Positions 1 through 9,704 are shown, numbered from the stretch's first letter. The stretch is DNA of 16,383 bases from Conidiobolus incongruus B7586 (GCA_000697335.1 JNEM01015952.1:1-16383); one strand, 5' to 3'. The notes: generated from the sequence alone by a model not told the origin. Translations and numbers: made by a program.

Positions 1-615
1 AAGTATTTTAATATTAATATTAATTAAAATAATAATTTAAATTAGTAATATTAATATTTATTTTTATAATTTAATAAATAAAATAATTTAAATAATTTTG
101 GTTTTATATACCCTTTTAACTCATAAACCCACAAATTTATAACTTACCCTATTTAAAGTTTAAGATTTGATATATTAACCAATAATAAATTATATATAGT
201 TAAATATAATTTATTATAATCAAATATTATATTTTAATTATATATTTTAATTTAAATTAATTTAATTAAAAATGATTTAAGTTATAGGTAAATATATAAA
301 TGATTTTTATTTTATAATTTATTTTTGTAGATAAGTAAATATTTTATTATAAACAAAGATTATATATTAATTATATAGCTTAATATAAGCTTAATTATAT
401 TGGTATTAATTAAAATTTTAATAAAGATATTTTTATTTTTAATTTTATAACTTATTTTTATAAGCTAGTAAAAATATTATTAAATATATTATGTTATTAT
501 TATTTTTCATATTTTTGAAATTTAAAATTATATAATTTTTATTATGAAGATTAGAAAATATTTTTATATTCTTTATTTATTATAATATATTAAAAAATTA
601 TATTAAAATTCATTA

Positions 616-640
616 TTAAATTAAATTAAATTAAATTAAA
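616..640. repeat. TTAAA pentanucleotide microsatellite
   Basis: Five perfect tandem copies of TTAAA. It is a simple-sequence repeat within the AT-rich desert. Confidence 0.85.
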
Positions 641-1454
641 TCATTAAATTTAAAATGAAATATATATTTTTTAATAAAGACAATTGATATTAAATAGAAT
701 TCACAAAAAATTACATAAGATTAAATATTAGATTTGGATTATAATATAGTGAGCAAAAAATTAATTATTAATATTTACAATATATTTTTATAAATGATAT
801 GATAATATGCCATTGTTTAATATTTAAAACTTTTGATTTTTAAATTCAAAATTTGATTGGAATTTGTTTTGAATTGTTAAAATTTAAGATGGGACTGAAT
901 TTTATGAGTAAACTAACTATTTGATTAAATACGATTTTTTATTTTTGTTTTAAATATCATATCTTTTCTAAATGTATATATATCAAATATAACCGATTTA
1001 TTTTATTATCATAAATAGTAACATGTAAAAATGAAATTATATCGATAATAATATTAATAATTTCCAATCCATTATTGATGTTTCAATACCAATTATGATA
1101 TGTGATTTAGATTAAATTTATAACTTGTCACAAAATTCATCTTATCAAATATTTCATTAAAATTTTAATAAAATATATCACCTGAATTAATATGTTCACA
1201 CTATAGATTTCGTATCATTTGAAATTCAAACCATTTTCAAAATTTCAAATATATTTTAAACCATCAAAGCACTTATTTGAATATTGTGTCATATTATTTA
1301 AAAACTATAAAAATATTCCAGAAAAATTAATTTCAATTCAACATCAAATCAAATTACTTTGATATTTTTTAACAAAGTCTGTAATCGTTTGAATACTCTC
1401 AACCAAATGGGAAAAAAATATTTGATATGAAAATAGGTTCAATTAACAAAACAA

Positions 1455-1478
1455 AACCTATTTCAATTGAAATAGGTT
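1455..1478. repeat. Perfect 24-bp palindrome
   Basis: The sequence is identical to its own reverse complement over 24 bases, with CAATTG at the centre and AACCTA/TAGGTT at the ends. A partial direct copy of its right half lies just upstream at about 1429-1444. It could be the centre of a small foldback element or a dimeric protein-binding site; nothing else in the sequence decides this. Confidence 0.8.
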
Positions 1479-2002
1479 CAAATATTAAATTGACTTATTT
1501 TGAATGTTTGATTTAAGTCATTGTTATTTAACCTAATATAGTCTAGTTACCAGAATAATGGAGAACAATTAGTAAACCATTTGATATGGTTACTTGAATA
1601 CTTTTTTCTGAACAAAACTTAAACAGGAGATTACAGAAGTTATATGAGGATTGAATTATTATGCATTGGATAACTTGGATCAATTGGTATCTTCAGACAT
1701 AAAAACTAATTTTATCAAAACTATGTCAAGGATCAAAATTGAAACTATCAAATTAAGTGATAGATTTTAGGATCTTTTATTTACAATCGAGAATACCTGA
1801 TTTCATTATTTCCATAATGAATATCATATTCAATGGTTGAAAGATATGATAATATTAAGTATGCTAATATTTTTAGTTTAATTCAATAAAATGCTATTAC
1901 TTGTTATTTCTGATCTCGAATAATTATTCCGTTGGAGTGAATTAATAGTTATATAGAGCTATAGGAATATAAAGCAATAACTTGAAATTGTTATCTGCTA
2001 TG

Positions 2003-2747
2003 TCAAGTATTTTCTGAATGAGGGAACGAGGATGAATTATTAAATTGATTTCCCCTATTTTGATTAATATGAACACTAGACATCGTTAGTGGACGATAAG
2101 TATAATCACTCATATCTATCTGTATATACTTTGAAGGTTCATAAGCTGGGGGATACAACCTAGCAATCTGGTAAATAGGTGGCGGCACAGCGATTTGAGC
2201 AGTTTCTTGGCTATTAGAAATTATTGGAAGTGCACCAGTAGATTCTGGTCGATAAACAATAGGATAATTAATCAGGCTTAAAACTTTTTTCAATGACTAA
2301 TTCAAATATTAGTTAATTAATAATATAATGTAATGAATAATAATGACTCACATGATAGTTATGTAAAATTACTATTAAACTTGCAACCAATTCAATCGTT
2401 ATTGTGAATAAAATATCTTTAGTAAATACCCATATCACACCGGCAACACCAATAGAAAGCACAAGACCATACGTCATTCTAAATAGATAAGCTCGACCAA
2501 CACTGCGTCTGAGCTGTGTGATCTGAGCATCATTTTGAGCTTGTCCTGCCTGCTCTACAGCGTCAGATACGCTTCCACGCCACACAAATGGGGGCATTTC
2601 AAAAGTTGGAGGTAAACTGATATTTAAGTTTGAAGTCGGATCACCAGAGGAGATTTGAGTGTTAGAACTTTGAACTTGATCACTTGTATTTGTTCTGGAT
2701 GGGTACCATTTAAACTTTTTAATTAATTTTGAAATGTGACTTATCAT
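2003..2747 (-). CDS. Gene A: two-TM protein with a double PPxY tail (two exons)
   Basis: CDS is complement of 2352..2747 (exon 1) joined to 2003..2296 (exon 2), predicted 229 aa. Residues 1-50 are polar. The family motif W56-R-G-S59 then V-S-D-A-V-E-Q-A follows, and then a charged stretch to about residue 90. Hydrophobic helices at about 93-108 and 112-129 form a hairpin, placing both ends on the same side. The C-terminal tail carries PPIY (171-174) and PPAY (181-184), exactly six residues apart. The 55-bp intron is phase 0 with GTGAGT donor, ACTAAT branch-like site and TAG acceptor. The start is the first ATG after a TATAAAT box 59 bp upstream. PPxY motifs bind WW domains, so a membrane adaptor for a NEDD4/Rsp5-type ligase is plausible; this is inference. 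It is the only family member here on the minus strand. I do not recognise a named family. Confidence 0.85.
2297..2351 (-). other. Intron of gene A
   Basis: A 55-bp phase-0 intron. On the minus strand it opens with GTGAGT, has ACTAAT upstream of the acceptor and ends TAG. Without it exon 1 would read into an unrelated AT-rich tail, and exon 2 would lack an ATG start (its first codons encode S-L-K-K). Confidence 0.85.
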
Positions 2748-2805
2748 TCAAAGGATATAATTTTAAAAAGAACACAAAATATTTCATTGACTGATCATTC
2801 AACCA

Positions 2806-2812
2806 ATTTATA
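2806..2812 (-). promoter_or_regulatory. Putative TATA box of gene A
   Basis: TATAAAT on the minus strand, 59 bp upstream of the gene A start codon. The same heptamer lies 50 and 72 bp upstream of genes C and D. AT-rich context makes any single match weak; the repeated placement is the support. Confidence 0.4.
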
Positions 2813-2819
2813 TCATTTT

Positions 2820-3345
2820 TTTAAACCTTAATTAATAACCAAAACTGGTGACTTAAGTCAACAATCCATCATTGTTTAATTTATTGCATAATTTTCGATT
2901 AAGGGAGTAAAATTGGTTTGAATATTATAGTTTGAAATATATCAAGAAGGAGATATTGTTTAATAAATTTAATAATAAAAAATAAATGTATTATTATTAA
3001 AAATATTTTTTAGAGAATATTAAATTACTCAAAATAGAAATTATTGTTATAAGAATAGGGTATTTATTTTCATGCTTGAGTTTAAAATATACTACTGTTG
3101 AAATGCTGGTTATGCTTGCATTAAGCAGTTTGATTGAAATTGTTCAATGCATATTTATATAAGGGATAAATTATATAATTATAAAGAATAATTGTATAAA
3201 CTAGAGGAATGATGGAGTGATAAATATTGCTAAATTTAGTTAAATAATAAATGATTGAAAGCTTAAATTTTATTAAAATAAAATAAAAGTTATTAATATG
3301 TGAAAAAATGAAGATTTGGAATTACAAAATATTATTTTGAATGAT
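2820..3345. other. AT-rich spacer between gene A and LTR fossil
   Basis: About 0.5 kb upstream of gene A. No coding region, tRNA or named repeat is seen. It may include upstream control sequence for gene A, but no specific site stands out. Confidence 0.6.
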
Positions 3346-3912
3346 TGTGACGATTGCTACCTAATTGATACCTTTCTTCACTCCAATTCACTATTAAGTA
3401 CCTGATTAACCAAATTAGGCCTTATCAACATTTTACCAGTCCACATCTGAGTGACCTCACTGTTACTCATCCGTGCATACTTATGCCTATATATTTCACT
3501 TAAGTATAAGAAGGGCTCGTCTCCCTTCTTGACCTCTCTCTCTTACCTTACTTTCCTACATTAATAAACCTTTTGCCTACACCCAAAGTCAACCCTTTTG
3601 GTATACTCAAGTAACTGCTTATAGTTCCACTTGAGTCATTTTACACTAATCCTTCTAAAGCCGTTCCTATTGATATTCCTTGATTTCATCTTCTTAGCAT
3701 GTCGGATCCTAACGCCGCTACTGTTGCTGCTGGTCTAGTCGCTCTGTACAAAGCCCCATTTACAAGTGATCAAGGCCGAATAGCCAGAGACCTGATCATT
3801 GGTAGTTTACCCCAGCTGGTAGGTATCATGTTTCACAATCTGGCCTACAGAATGGCTGTGTCAGTGTCCTCAATGACGCTCCAAGAGCTAATAACCGTGA
3901 CAATGATATCAG
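3346..3912 (+). mobile_element. LTR-retrotransposon fossil (Ty3/Gypsy-like LTR plus leader and gag-like start)
   Basis: This block is clearly richer in G and C than its surroundings. It begins TGTGACGATTG, a typical LTR start, and shows TATATATTT and TATAAG promoter-like sites (about 3489-3510). A perfect 8-bp hairpin (AAGAAGGG, 7-nt loop, CCCTTCTT; 3508-3530) falls where the transcript start would be, and an AATAAA signal lies at 3563-3568. A short alanine-rich reading frame opens at the ATG at 3699 and could be the start of a gag-like protein. The block stops directly at the tRNA-Asp gene. It is incomplete and broken, with only the 5' end of an element left. Because it has not drifted to the local AT content it is probably younger than the DNA transposons nearby. 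The assignment to Ty3/Gypsy rests on LTR style and tRNA adjacency, not on a pol domain. Confidence 0.5.
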
Positions 3913-3984
3913 TCTTCGATAGTATAGTGGTGAGTATACGCGCCTGTCACGCGGGTGACCTGGGTTCAATTCCCAGTCGGAGAG
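3913..3984 (+). tRNA. tRNA-Asp (GTC)
   Basis: A 72-nt cloverleaf without encoded CCA. The acceptor stem TCTTCGA pairs with TCGGAGA with one T-G pair, and the discriminator is G. The anticodon loop CTGTCAC gives anticodon GTC, which reads GAC/GAT codons. The T arm CTGGG-TTCAATT-CCCAG is perfect, and A-box and B-box (GGTTCAATTCC) promoter elements are present. The anticodon stem CGCGC/GCGGG contains one G-G opposition at positions 28:42, which is odd for this highly conserved tRNA and may mark a diverged copy. A T5 terminator follows 12 nt downstream. The gene lies directly against the retroelement fossil, so the longer reading frame crossing it is not a protein gene. Confidence 0.93.
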
Positions 3985-3995
3985 TTCCCATTAAC

Positions 3996-4000
3996 TTTTT
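3996..4000 (+). terminator. RNA polymerase III terminator of tRNA-Asp
   Basis: A run of five T on the coding strand shortly after the tRNA 3' end, as expected for Pol III termination. Confidence 0.7.
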
Positions 4001-4454
4001 AAATCTTTACACTAAATTTCATAATTATATTTTTTATTAAGCTTCAAAATGATTTAATCTTACTAATTTTCAAATTATCATTTCCTTCTCATAGATATAA
4101 TACATTACACTAATAACACTTGTAATCAATATATTCACATCAATTTTTTGTAAGATGTTTCAAGGTATCTTTCACCTACACTTTACTTAATATACAATTA
4201 ATATATATCTTTCAACTATAAATATATATATATCAAATAATGATGTATGTTCGGTTCTTAACCCGCAAACGTCACTATGTTCGAAATTTACAAATTCTAT
4301 AATTATTAAGGCAATTTACAGATTAGTGCTCATTTACATCCAAACAAAATTGAGCAAATTCCAAACAAATTATAGTTTAATAAATATAATTATGGGATTA
4401 AAACCAACATAAATTAGTGACTGTTAACAATTTTAATTCGAATAAAATTAATCA
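4001..4454. other. AT-rich spacer and upstream region of gene B
   Basis: No gene is seen. The stretch from 4218 to about 4237 is a TATAAATA-type alternating A/T run, too far from gene B (over 200 bp) to call its TATA box. A TATAATT at about 4386 is closer but weak. Confidence 0.55.
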
Positions 4455-5045
4455 ATGACCCAATCAAATAATACTAATGACAGATTACCAGGATATTCCA
4501 ACGATGTGGTTGAAGAAGTGCCATTCATATGGCGTGGAAGCCTTGAAGATGCATTGATGCAAGCGAGCCAATCATCTGACGAAGCACAAATATTTGAATT
4601 GAAATTAAGCCTTTTTAAATATACACTAGCTAATATTATTATCCACATTACGGTAAATTTATTGCTTTATTTTATTATTCAAACTCAGTTTGAAATGGAA
4701 GATTGGTACCTAGTTGATTTAATTTTCTATGCTATAACTCTTTTTCTCGTTTTATATCATATAATAGTGAGTTCACATGACTTTACTTATTTCACATTAT
4801 TAACATCATTATAGTGGTATTTTATTATATCATATAAAATTAGATATGCGCAAGTTTATCTGAACCCAAATTATCACGAGTACTCAAGGCCTGATGCACT
4901 TTTTCACTCCCAATCAAATCCTCAACTCTGGTCACCGCCTCCCGAATATCGCTCAATATTTTTCAATCCTCCCAATTATGGAACTATTAACAATACTCAA
5001 AGTGATTTAGAAGATTGTAGCTCTATTAATTACCAATTGAGTTAA
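4455..5045 (+). CDS. Gene B: two-TM protein with a double PPxY tail (two exons)
   Basis: CDS is 4455..4766 joined to 4815..5045, predicted 180 aa, the shortest member here because of its short N-terminus. The family motif sits at W26-R-G-S29, then L-E-D-A-L-M-Q-A-S and the charged S-D-E-A-Q segment. Hydrophobic helices at about 57-75 and 85-103 form a hairpin. The intron is 48 bp, phase 0, GTGAGT to TAG. The acceptor at 4814 was chosen because it is the only nearby AG that leaves exon 2 in frame with the tail; the next AG at 4843 does not. Exon 2 begins W-Y-F-I-I-S and carries PPEY (146-149) and PPNY (156-159), exactly six residues apart. The tail is the most diverged of the four, yet keeps both motifs. 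A membrane-bound WW-domain ligand is the inferred role. A degenerate inverted-repeat element begins 97 bp downstream. Confidence 0.85.
4767..4814 (+). other. Intron of gene B
   Basis: A 48-bp phase-0 intron, GTGAGT donor, TTAAC branch-like site and TAG acceptor. It falls at the same place relative to the second membrane helix as in genes A, C and D. Confidence 0.8.
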
Positions 5046-5141
5046 TATTTTAGCTTAGATTTATTTTATATTCTGTAATTTTAAATTAATTAATTGTTTT
5101 TATCTATAAATAAATTTTGATAAAAATACTTGAATATTGAG

Positions 5142-8055
5142 CCTACTCAAATCTGTCCCACTTTTTCTGATTTTCAATTTGACTGATTTTTTCCAAAACC
5201 AAAATCAGTCACTCAGCCAAAAAAATCAAAAAAATTAGTCAAAAAATGGCTTACTAATTTTTTCAATTCATCAAACCCACTAGTTTTCTCCTATAAAATA
5301 TAAAAATAAAGCTAAAGATTTATCATTGTAATTCACAACAATATAACTTTATTCTGTATTAATCAAATAACTTTTATTTTGTGTTGAATACCATATAAAT
5401 CTATTAGCAAGAACACTGCTTTTAAGCTTTATCCTGTTTTTTTCTTTTATGTCATTTATTATTAATACTAGTAATAATAATAGAGACTCCCTTGAACTAT
5501 ATTTAATAAAAGTTACACTTAGTTAGTTAAGATAAAAGGAAAACTATGAATCCTGGTGTTTTAACAAGTTAAACACTTTTTTTCAAATATACAAGTTTAT
5601 CTTTGTTTTAAAAAAATAGATTATATAAAGTTGAGAAACTTGATAAAATATTTAATCATGCAAGAACTTTTATTCTCAAATATAAAACTGCTGAACAAAT
5701 TTTAATAGGTAAATAATATAGTAGAAATAACCCTTTGTTTATAATAATTAATGCTTTTATAGTGTAAAATAATTTAGTTTTTAAAGCCTCTAACTTAGCT
5801 TTTATAACTTTTTTATTACATAACTAGTTTCACTATAAGGAACTAAATTACTTAGATAATGAAGAATAAAATAATAATAGCTTTTACTTTTTGTTGTCTT
5901 CTTTAATTAAAAACTTTAGAGGTATAAAAAATAATAAAAAAAGAAAAAAAATACTTAATTTTTTTATTTTCTTAAAATTAACAAAAAAAGCATATAGGAG
6001 TAAAATGAGATTATAAGATAATAGATTAAGCTATAGCAATTACAAAAAGAATATTATTTATAAATATTAGAACAACAATAATTTTTAATAGAAAAACACT
6101 TATAATTAATATAAAGGAATTTTAAAAAAAGTAATTAGTTTATATAGTTTTTATTATCAAACAAAATATAATTAAAAAAATATATTTAAAATAATTAACC
6201 AAATGTTAATTTGTAATGATATCATTACTTATAATTTATATTAAGAGACTAACTCTCTAAATTCTTATATATATATTTTTATATAATTTAATTAACTATA
6301 AATTATATGATTAATTTATATTTTTATAGCTAAATTAATTATATAAATAATATTGAATTATCTAATAAACTAGGTTTTTTCTCTTTTCCTCTCAATTCTT
6401 ACTCTTTTTTATCTATTTACTATTTCTAAAATTAAAACTATATTCTATCAATACTATAGTATATTGGTGTTACCTAGTATAAATCTTAATATATCAATGA
6501 CTCATCCCAGTTTGAAGCTTAATTAAACTTTGTTTATATTTGCATATTATAACTATATTATAATACTATATTCTATGTCATATTATTTTTATATTAAAGT
6601 TTTCCTCTATATTATATTGATATTTCATCATTATGCTTATAGTTTATTTAATTTAATAAAGTTATCATATATATTAATTATATTTTATTTATTGTCATCA
6701 ATATTAATATTTTTACTAATTTCTTTTTTAACTTTTTTTTTAAATTATAATTTTATTTATTAAAAAAATAAAGTTATAAAGGAAAATAGTTATATATATA
6801 AATATAACAACAAATTAATAAGTTTTTGTATTTTATATATAATAAAGCAATAACTTTAAATAAAAGAAGATAACTTTTTAGATATTAAAAGTTTTTTCGA
6901 TTGTAGATTATTTTTTATTTTATATAATATTAAATTTTTTTATTTTTTTTATAAAAAAAAATAACTTCAATTTAATTTCTTTAAAATAAAATAATTATAA
7001 ACTTATTATTAATATAGCCTATAAAAAAAATTAAATAAAGATATTCATTTGATATTAATAATAAATTAACTTAAGTATAAAATAATTATATTATTTATTA
7101 TTATCTATAAGAGAATATTTTCTTTATTTAAAGTATTTATTTAACTTATTATATAATTTAAATACTTTTAAAATACTATAGTTATAATATAATTTAGGTT
7201 CTTTAAGCTTAAAATATATAAATTTATTTGAAGATAATATAATAACTATATATTAAAAACTATGTATGTTTTTTCTATTGTAATATAACTAGGTATAAAA
7301 TATAAACTAATCTTCAAGTATAAAATAACTACCATTTAAATAACTAATTTAATTATTAAAAATGAGTTATTTAGAATAAGCTTTTCTTATAATAAAATAA
7401 TATTATAGCTAAACTATTTAATCATTTAGTTTCTCTCTAATAAAGTATATTATTTTTTTAATATAAAAAATAATAGTTTTTTCTCTTATTTAAAACTTTT
7501 CTGCTATATCTTTTAAATATACTTTTTTATAACTTAGTTAGTAAAATATAACTATTAATTAAATTTCTAAATGTATTTATTTTCCTTAATAATAAGAAAT
7601 GAAATTTTCATATAATTATAAAATATTAGCAAGTTAGAAAAACTTAGCCTTTAATATTTTCATCTATTTTTTAAAATCATTTTCTTTAAAAGGAAGTTTA
7701 TATACAGATTATTATAATAAGTATAATATGTATAATAAGTGTAGAGATATATATCTTGAGGTTTTTAATTCAAATAATAATCTTAAATTTGCTGGATCAT
7801 TTAAGTTCTCATCAAAGTTTATTATAATAAAATTAATAATAAACTCCATCATTTCTTTTATATTAAATATAAGAAAAAATAAAACTTATAAGATGATTTT
7901 AATGAATATTATATATTTTTTAGTTTGAGAAGAGGAAAACTTAGAGATAATTATTAAAAAAATTCACTGAATTTTTTTTAGGTTATATTTGAGTATATTT
8001 TTAATATTTTTCAGAAAAATCAGAAAAATCAGGAATCAGAACAAATTTGAATAGG
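5142..8055. mobile_element. TIR-bounded, heavily AT-worn element of unknown family
   Basis: The left end reads CCTACTCAAATCTGT and the right end, reverse-complemented, reads CCTATTCAAATTTGT: 13 of 15 bases agree and both differences are C/T. Inside both ends lie repeated CTGATTTTT units. If the TA within CCTA is the target duplication, this would be Tc1/mariner style; that is not proven. The 2.9-kb interior is almost pure A/T with no reading frame I can assign. Small open stretches at 6530-6763 and 7728-7928 encode Ile/Phe/Tyr/Lys-rich peptides without a recognised domain. It is most likely an old DNA transposon whose gene has worn past recognition, or a non-autonomous derivative. Confidence 0.5.
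5181..5263. repeat. Two consecutive subterminal hairpins
   Basis: The first is GACTGATTTT (5181-5190), 10-nt loop, AAAATCAGTC (5201-5210), a perfect 10-bp stem. The second is AAAAAATTAGT (5229-5239), 13-nt loop, ACTAATTTTTT (5253-5263), a perfect 11-bp stem. Both lie just inside the left terminal repeat of the unidentified element. Confidence 0.75.
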
Positions 8056-8365
8056 TTTATTATATTTGAATGAAATTTAAATTAAATTTAACTAATTGAT
8101 TATATTAAAATATGAATAAATATTGATATTAAATATATTATTTTTATAATAAGTCATTTATAAATTATCTATATATTAATTAATTGGTGAAAATTAAATA
8201 ACCATATTATTCAGCTAATATTACAAGGATATTGAGTCTTTAATCTAGGCAATATATAAATAATTAAATAAAATTTACCATTCATAAAATAAAAACAAGA
8301 TTGATATATTAATAGCATCAATATATAATTTCAAACTACTTAAATATTACCTTGAATTTGAAGAA
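8056..8365. other. AT-rich spacer between two transposon copies
   Basis: About 310 bp between the TIR-bounded block and the mariner element. No gene, tRNA or structured repeat is seen. Confidence 0.6.
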
Positions 8366-8458
8366 ATGGGAAATTTTTTAATTTCTGATTATTCAAATAT
8401 ATTATTAGTTTGAAATAAATAAATATATACAAAATTAATAAGAAATTATATATTTTTA

Positions 8459-8477
8459 ATATATATATATATATATA
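8459..8477. repeat. AT dinucleotide microsatellite
   Basis: A 19-bp uninterrupted AT alternation inside the left part of the mariner element. Confidence 0.8.
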
Positions 8478-8639
8478 ATAATTTTTTTGATTAAAAAATT
8501 AACTTTTTAAAATTGGCTGTTTAATTTAATTATACTTAAATTAAATAGTAATCATTAAAAGTTTTTTATTTTAATATCAGTAAAATTTAATCATAAGCCC
8601 TCTAAAATTATTTAAAATTTACAAGCAACTTTTAATAAA

Positions 8640-9565
8640 GAAACATTATTTAAATTAACAATTTATTGTTAGGTAAATTATTTTAAAGCTAAAAGAGAAA
8701 CTATCTAAAACCTGCTAAAATCTAAAAAACCAACTTCAACTATTTTTTTTTAATTGTTAATAAAGTGAAAAAATATATTGAAAAGTATTTTTTTATTATA
8801 GTTAGAGAATTATCTAAGCACTTTAATATTAGTTTTATAAGCATTTTATATATATTAAAGTTTAAACTGAAATTAATAAATAAAAATATAAAATAGGTAC
8901 CTTATAATTTAACTAAAGCATAAAAAAAAGCTAAAGTAGCTATTGTTAAAAAAAACTTACTAAAATATTACTAAAAGCTTAAACTTTTACAGTGAATAAT
9001 TATAATTGATGAATCTTAAATCCCTATATATAATCTTTTACTAAAACACAAATCAAGATATTAGATTAAGTTAAATCAACCCCCTCTACAAATCCTTTTA
9101 AATAAACATTTTATTAATAAGTAAATGTTAATTATTGTAATAAATTATAATGGTATATGCTACTCTTATTTAGTTCTTAAAGGAAAATTAATTAATAATA
9201 AACTTTATATTGTTTTTTTAAATAAAAGTATTTTTAATTAGTGTTCTTAATATAATTTAAGAAAACCTATTATTTTACATAATAATTGTAAAATTTATAA
9301 ATTTAAAGCTGTAAAAAACTTTCTAATTAAAAATAACTGGAAAAAACTACCACATCCAGTATATTCTTTAAATTATAACCTATGTGATTATAATTGCTTT
9401 AGGCAATTAAAAAACCAGCTTGCAAGAAAGAAAATTTCTGCAGGAAAATTTAATTGGTTTGTGAAACATCAAATTTCAGTCTTTAATAAAAAGAACTGTT
9501 TTTTGGGTGTTAGATCTTTGTTAAAAGTATAGCAAAAAGGTATTAATAATAAAAGAAACTATTAA
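8640..9565 (+). pseudogene. Mariner transposase pseudogene (D,D34D family)
   Basis: A PRSGRP-like linker (K-S-K-K-P-T-S-T, about 8721-8744) is followed by the second helix-turn-helix region (V-R-E-L-S-K-H-F, from 8801) and the V-P-Y-N-L-T motif (from 8897). The first catalytic Asp is in D-E-S at 9008. The second catalytic position, in L-H-N-N at 9281, is Asn instead of Asp. P-H-P-V-Y-S-L follows, and the third Asp is in C-D-Y at 9386. Exactly 34 residues separate positions two and three, the mariner spacing. From 8801 to 9565 everything reads in one frame, interrupted by many stop codons; the linker upstream lies in another frame across a T run near 8745. The natural end is probably the TAA at 9563-9565. 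Several stops sit where the family has Trp or Gln. The enzyme is inactive as encoded. Confidence 0.85.
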
Positions 9566-9682
9566 ATTTATACTATATATTTATTTTTATATATTATATA
9601 TTAAAATATTTATTTATTTTCAATTGCAAAAAATTCCCAATATTAAAAATACAGAGTAATAGATAATTTAGAGAGTACTTTC

Positions 9683-9704
9683 AATTAAAACAATTGTTTT
9701 AATT
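9683..9704. repeat. Perfect 22-bp palindrome
   Basis: Self-complementary over 22 bases, with AATTAAAA and TTTTAATT arms around a CAATTG centre, the same hexamer core as the palindrome at 1455-1478. It lies about 40 bp beyond the right end of the mariner element. Confidence 0.8.

Larger units (their letters stand above)
1..2002. other. AT-rich intergenic desert, no gene seen
   Basis: No convincing coding region, tRNA or transposon protein is visible on either strand. The block is almost all A and T, with a short TTAAA pentanucleotide run at 616-640 and a perfect palindrome at 1455-1478. The part from about 800 to 2000 is somewhat less AT-extreme and may hold worn repeats, but I cannot name them. 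Confidence 0.7.
8366..9642 (+). mobile_element. Mariner-type (Tc1/mariner superfamily) DNA transposon, inactivated
   Basis: The element spans about 1.28 kb, the usual mariner size, with a decayed transposase on the plus strand. The left end reads ATGGGAAATTTTTTAATTTC. The right end, reverse-complemented, reads TTGGGAATTTTTTGCAATTG, which is a degenerate terminal inverted repeat. A TA follows the right end at 9641-9642, but a matching TA is not seen at the left end, so the exact boundary is uncertain by a few bases. The interior is strongly AT-enriched, and an (AT)n run sits near its left end. Confidence 0.72.

Noticed and set aside
3699-4040. 113-codon plus-strand open frame
   Set aside because: It runs straight through the tRNA-Asp gene into AT-rich sequence, so it is not a protein gene as a whole; only its first part may belong to the retroelement fossil.
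4448-4648. 66-codon minus-strand open frame
   Set aside because: It is the antisense shadow of gene B exon 1.
4815-4843. Alternative acceptor TTAG at 4843 for gene B
   Set aside because: It puts exon 2 out of frame with the PPxY tail, whereas the acceptor at 4814 keeps the frame.
6530-6763. 77-codon Ile/Tyr/Phe-rich open frame, membrane-like
   Set aside because: The composition is what near-pure A/T sequence gives by chance, and no motif, start context or homologue is visible; it lies within the worn TIR-bounded block.
7728-7928. 66-codon open frame near the right end of the TIR-bounded block
   Set aside because: It looks slightly more protein-like (R-D-I-Y-L-E-V-F then F-A-G-S-F-K-F) and may be a relic of that element's gene, but I cannot assign a family, so no gene is called.
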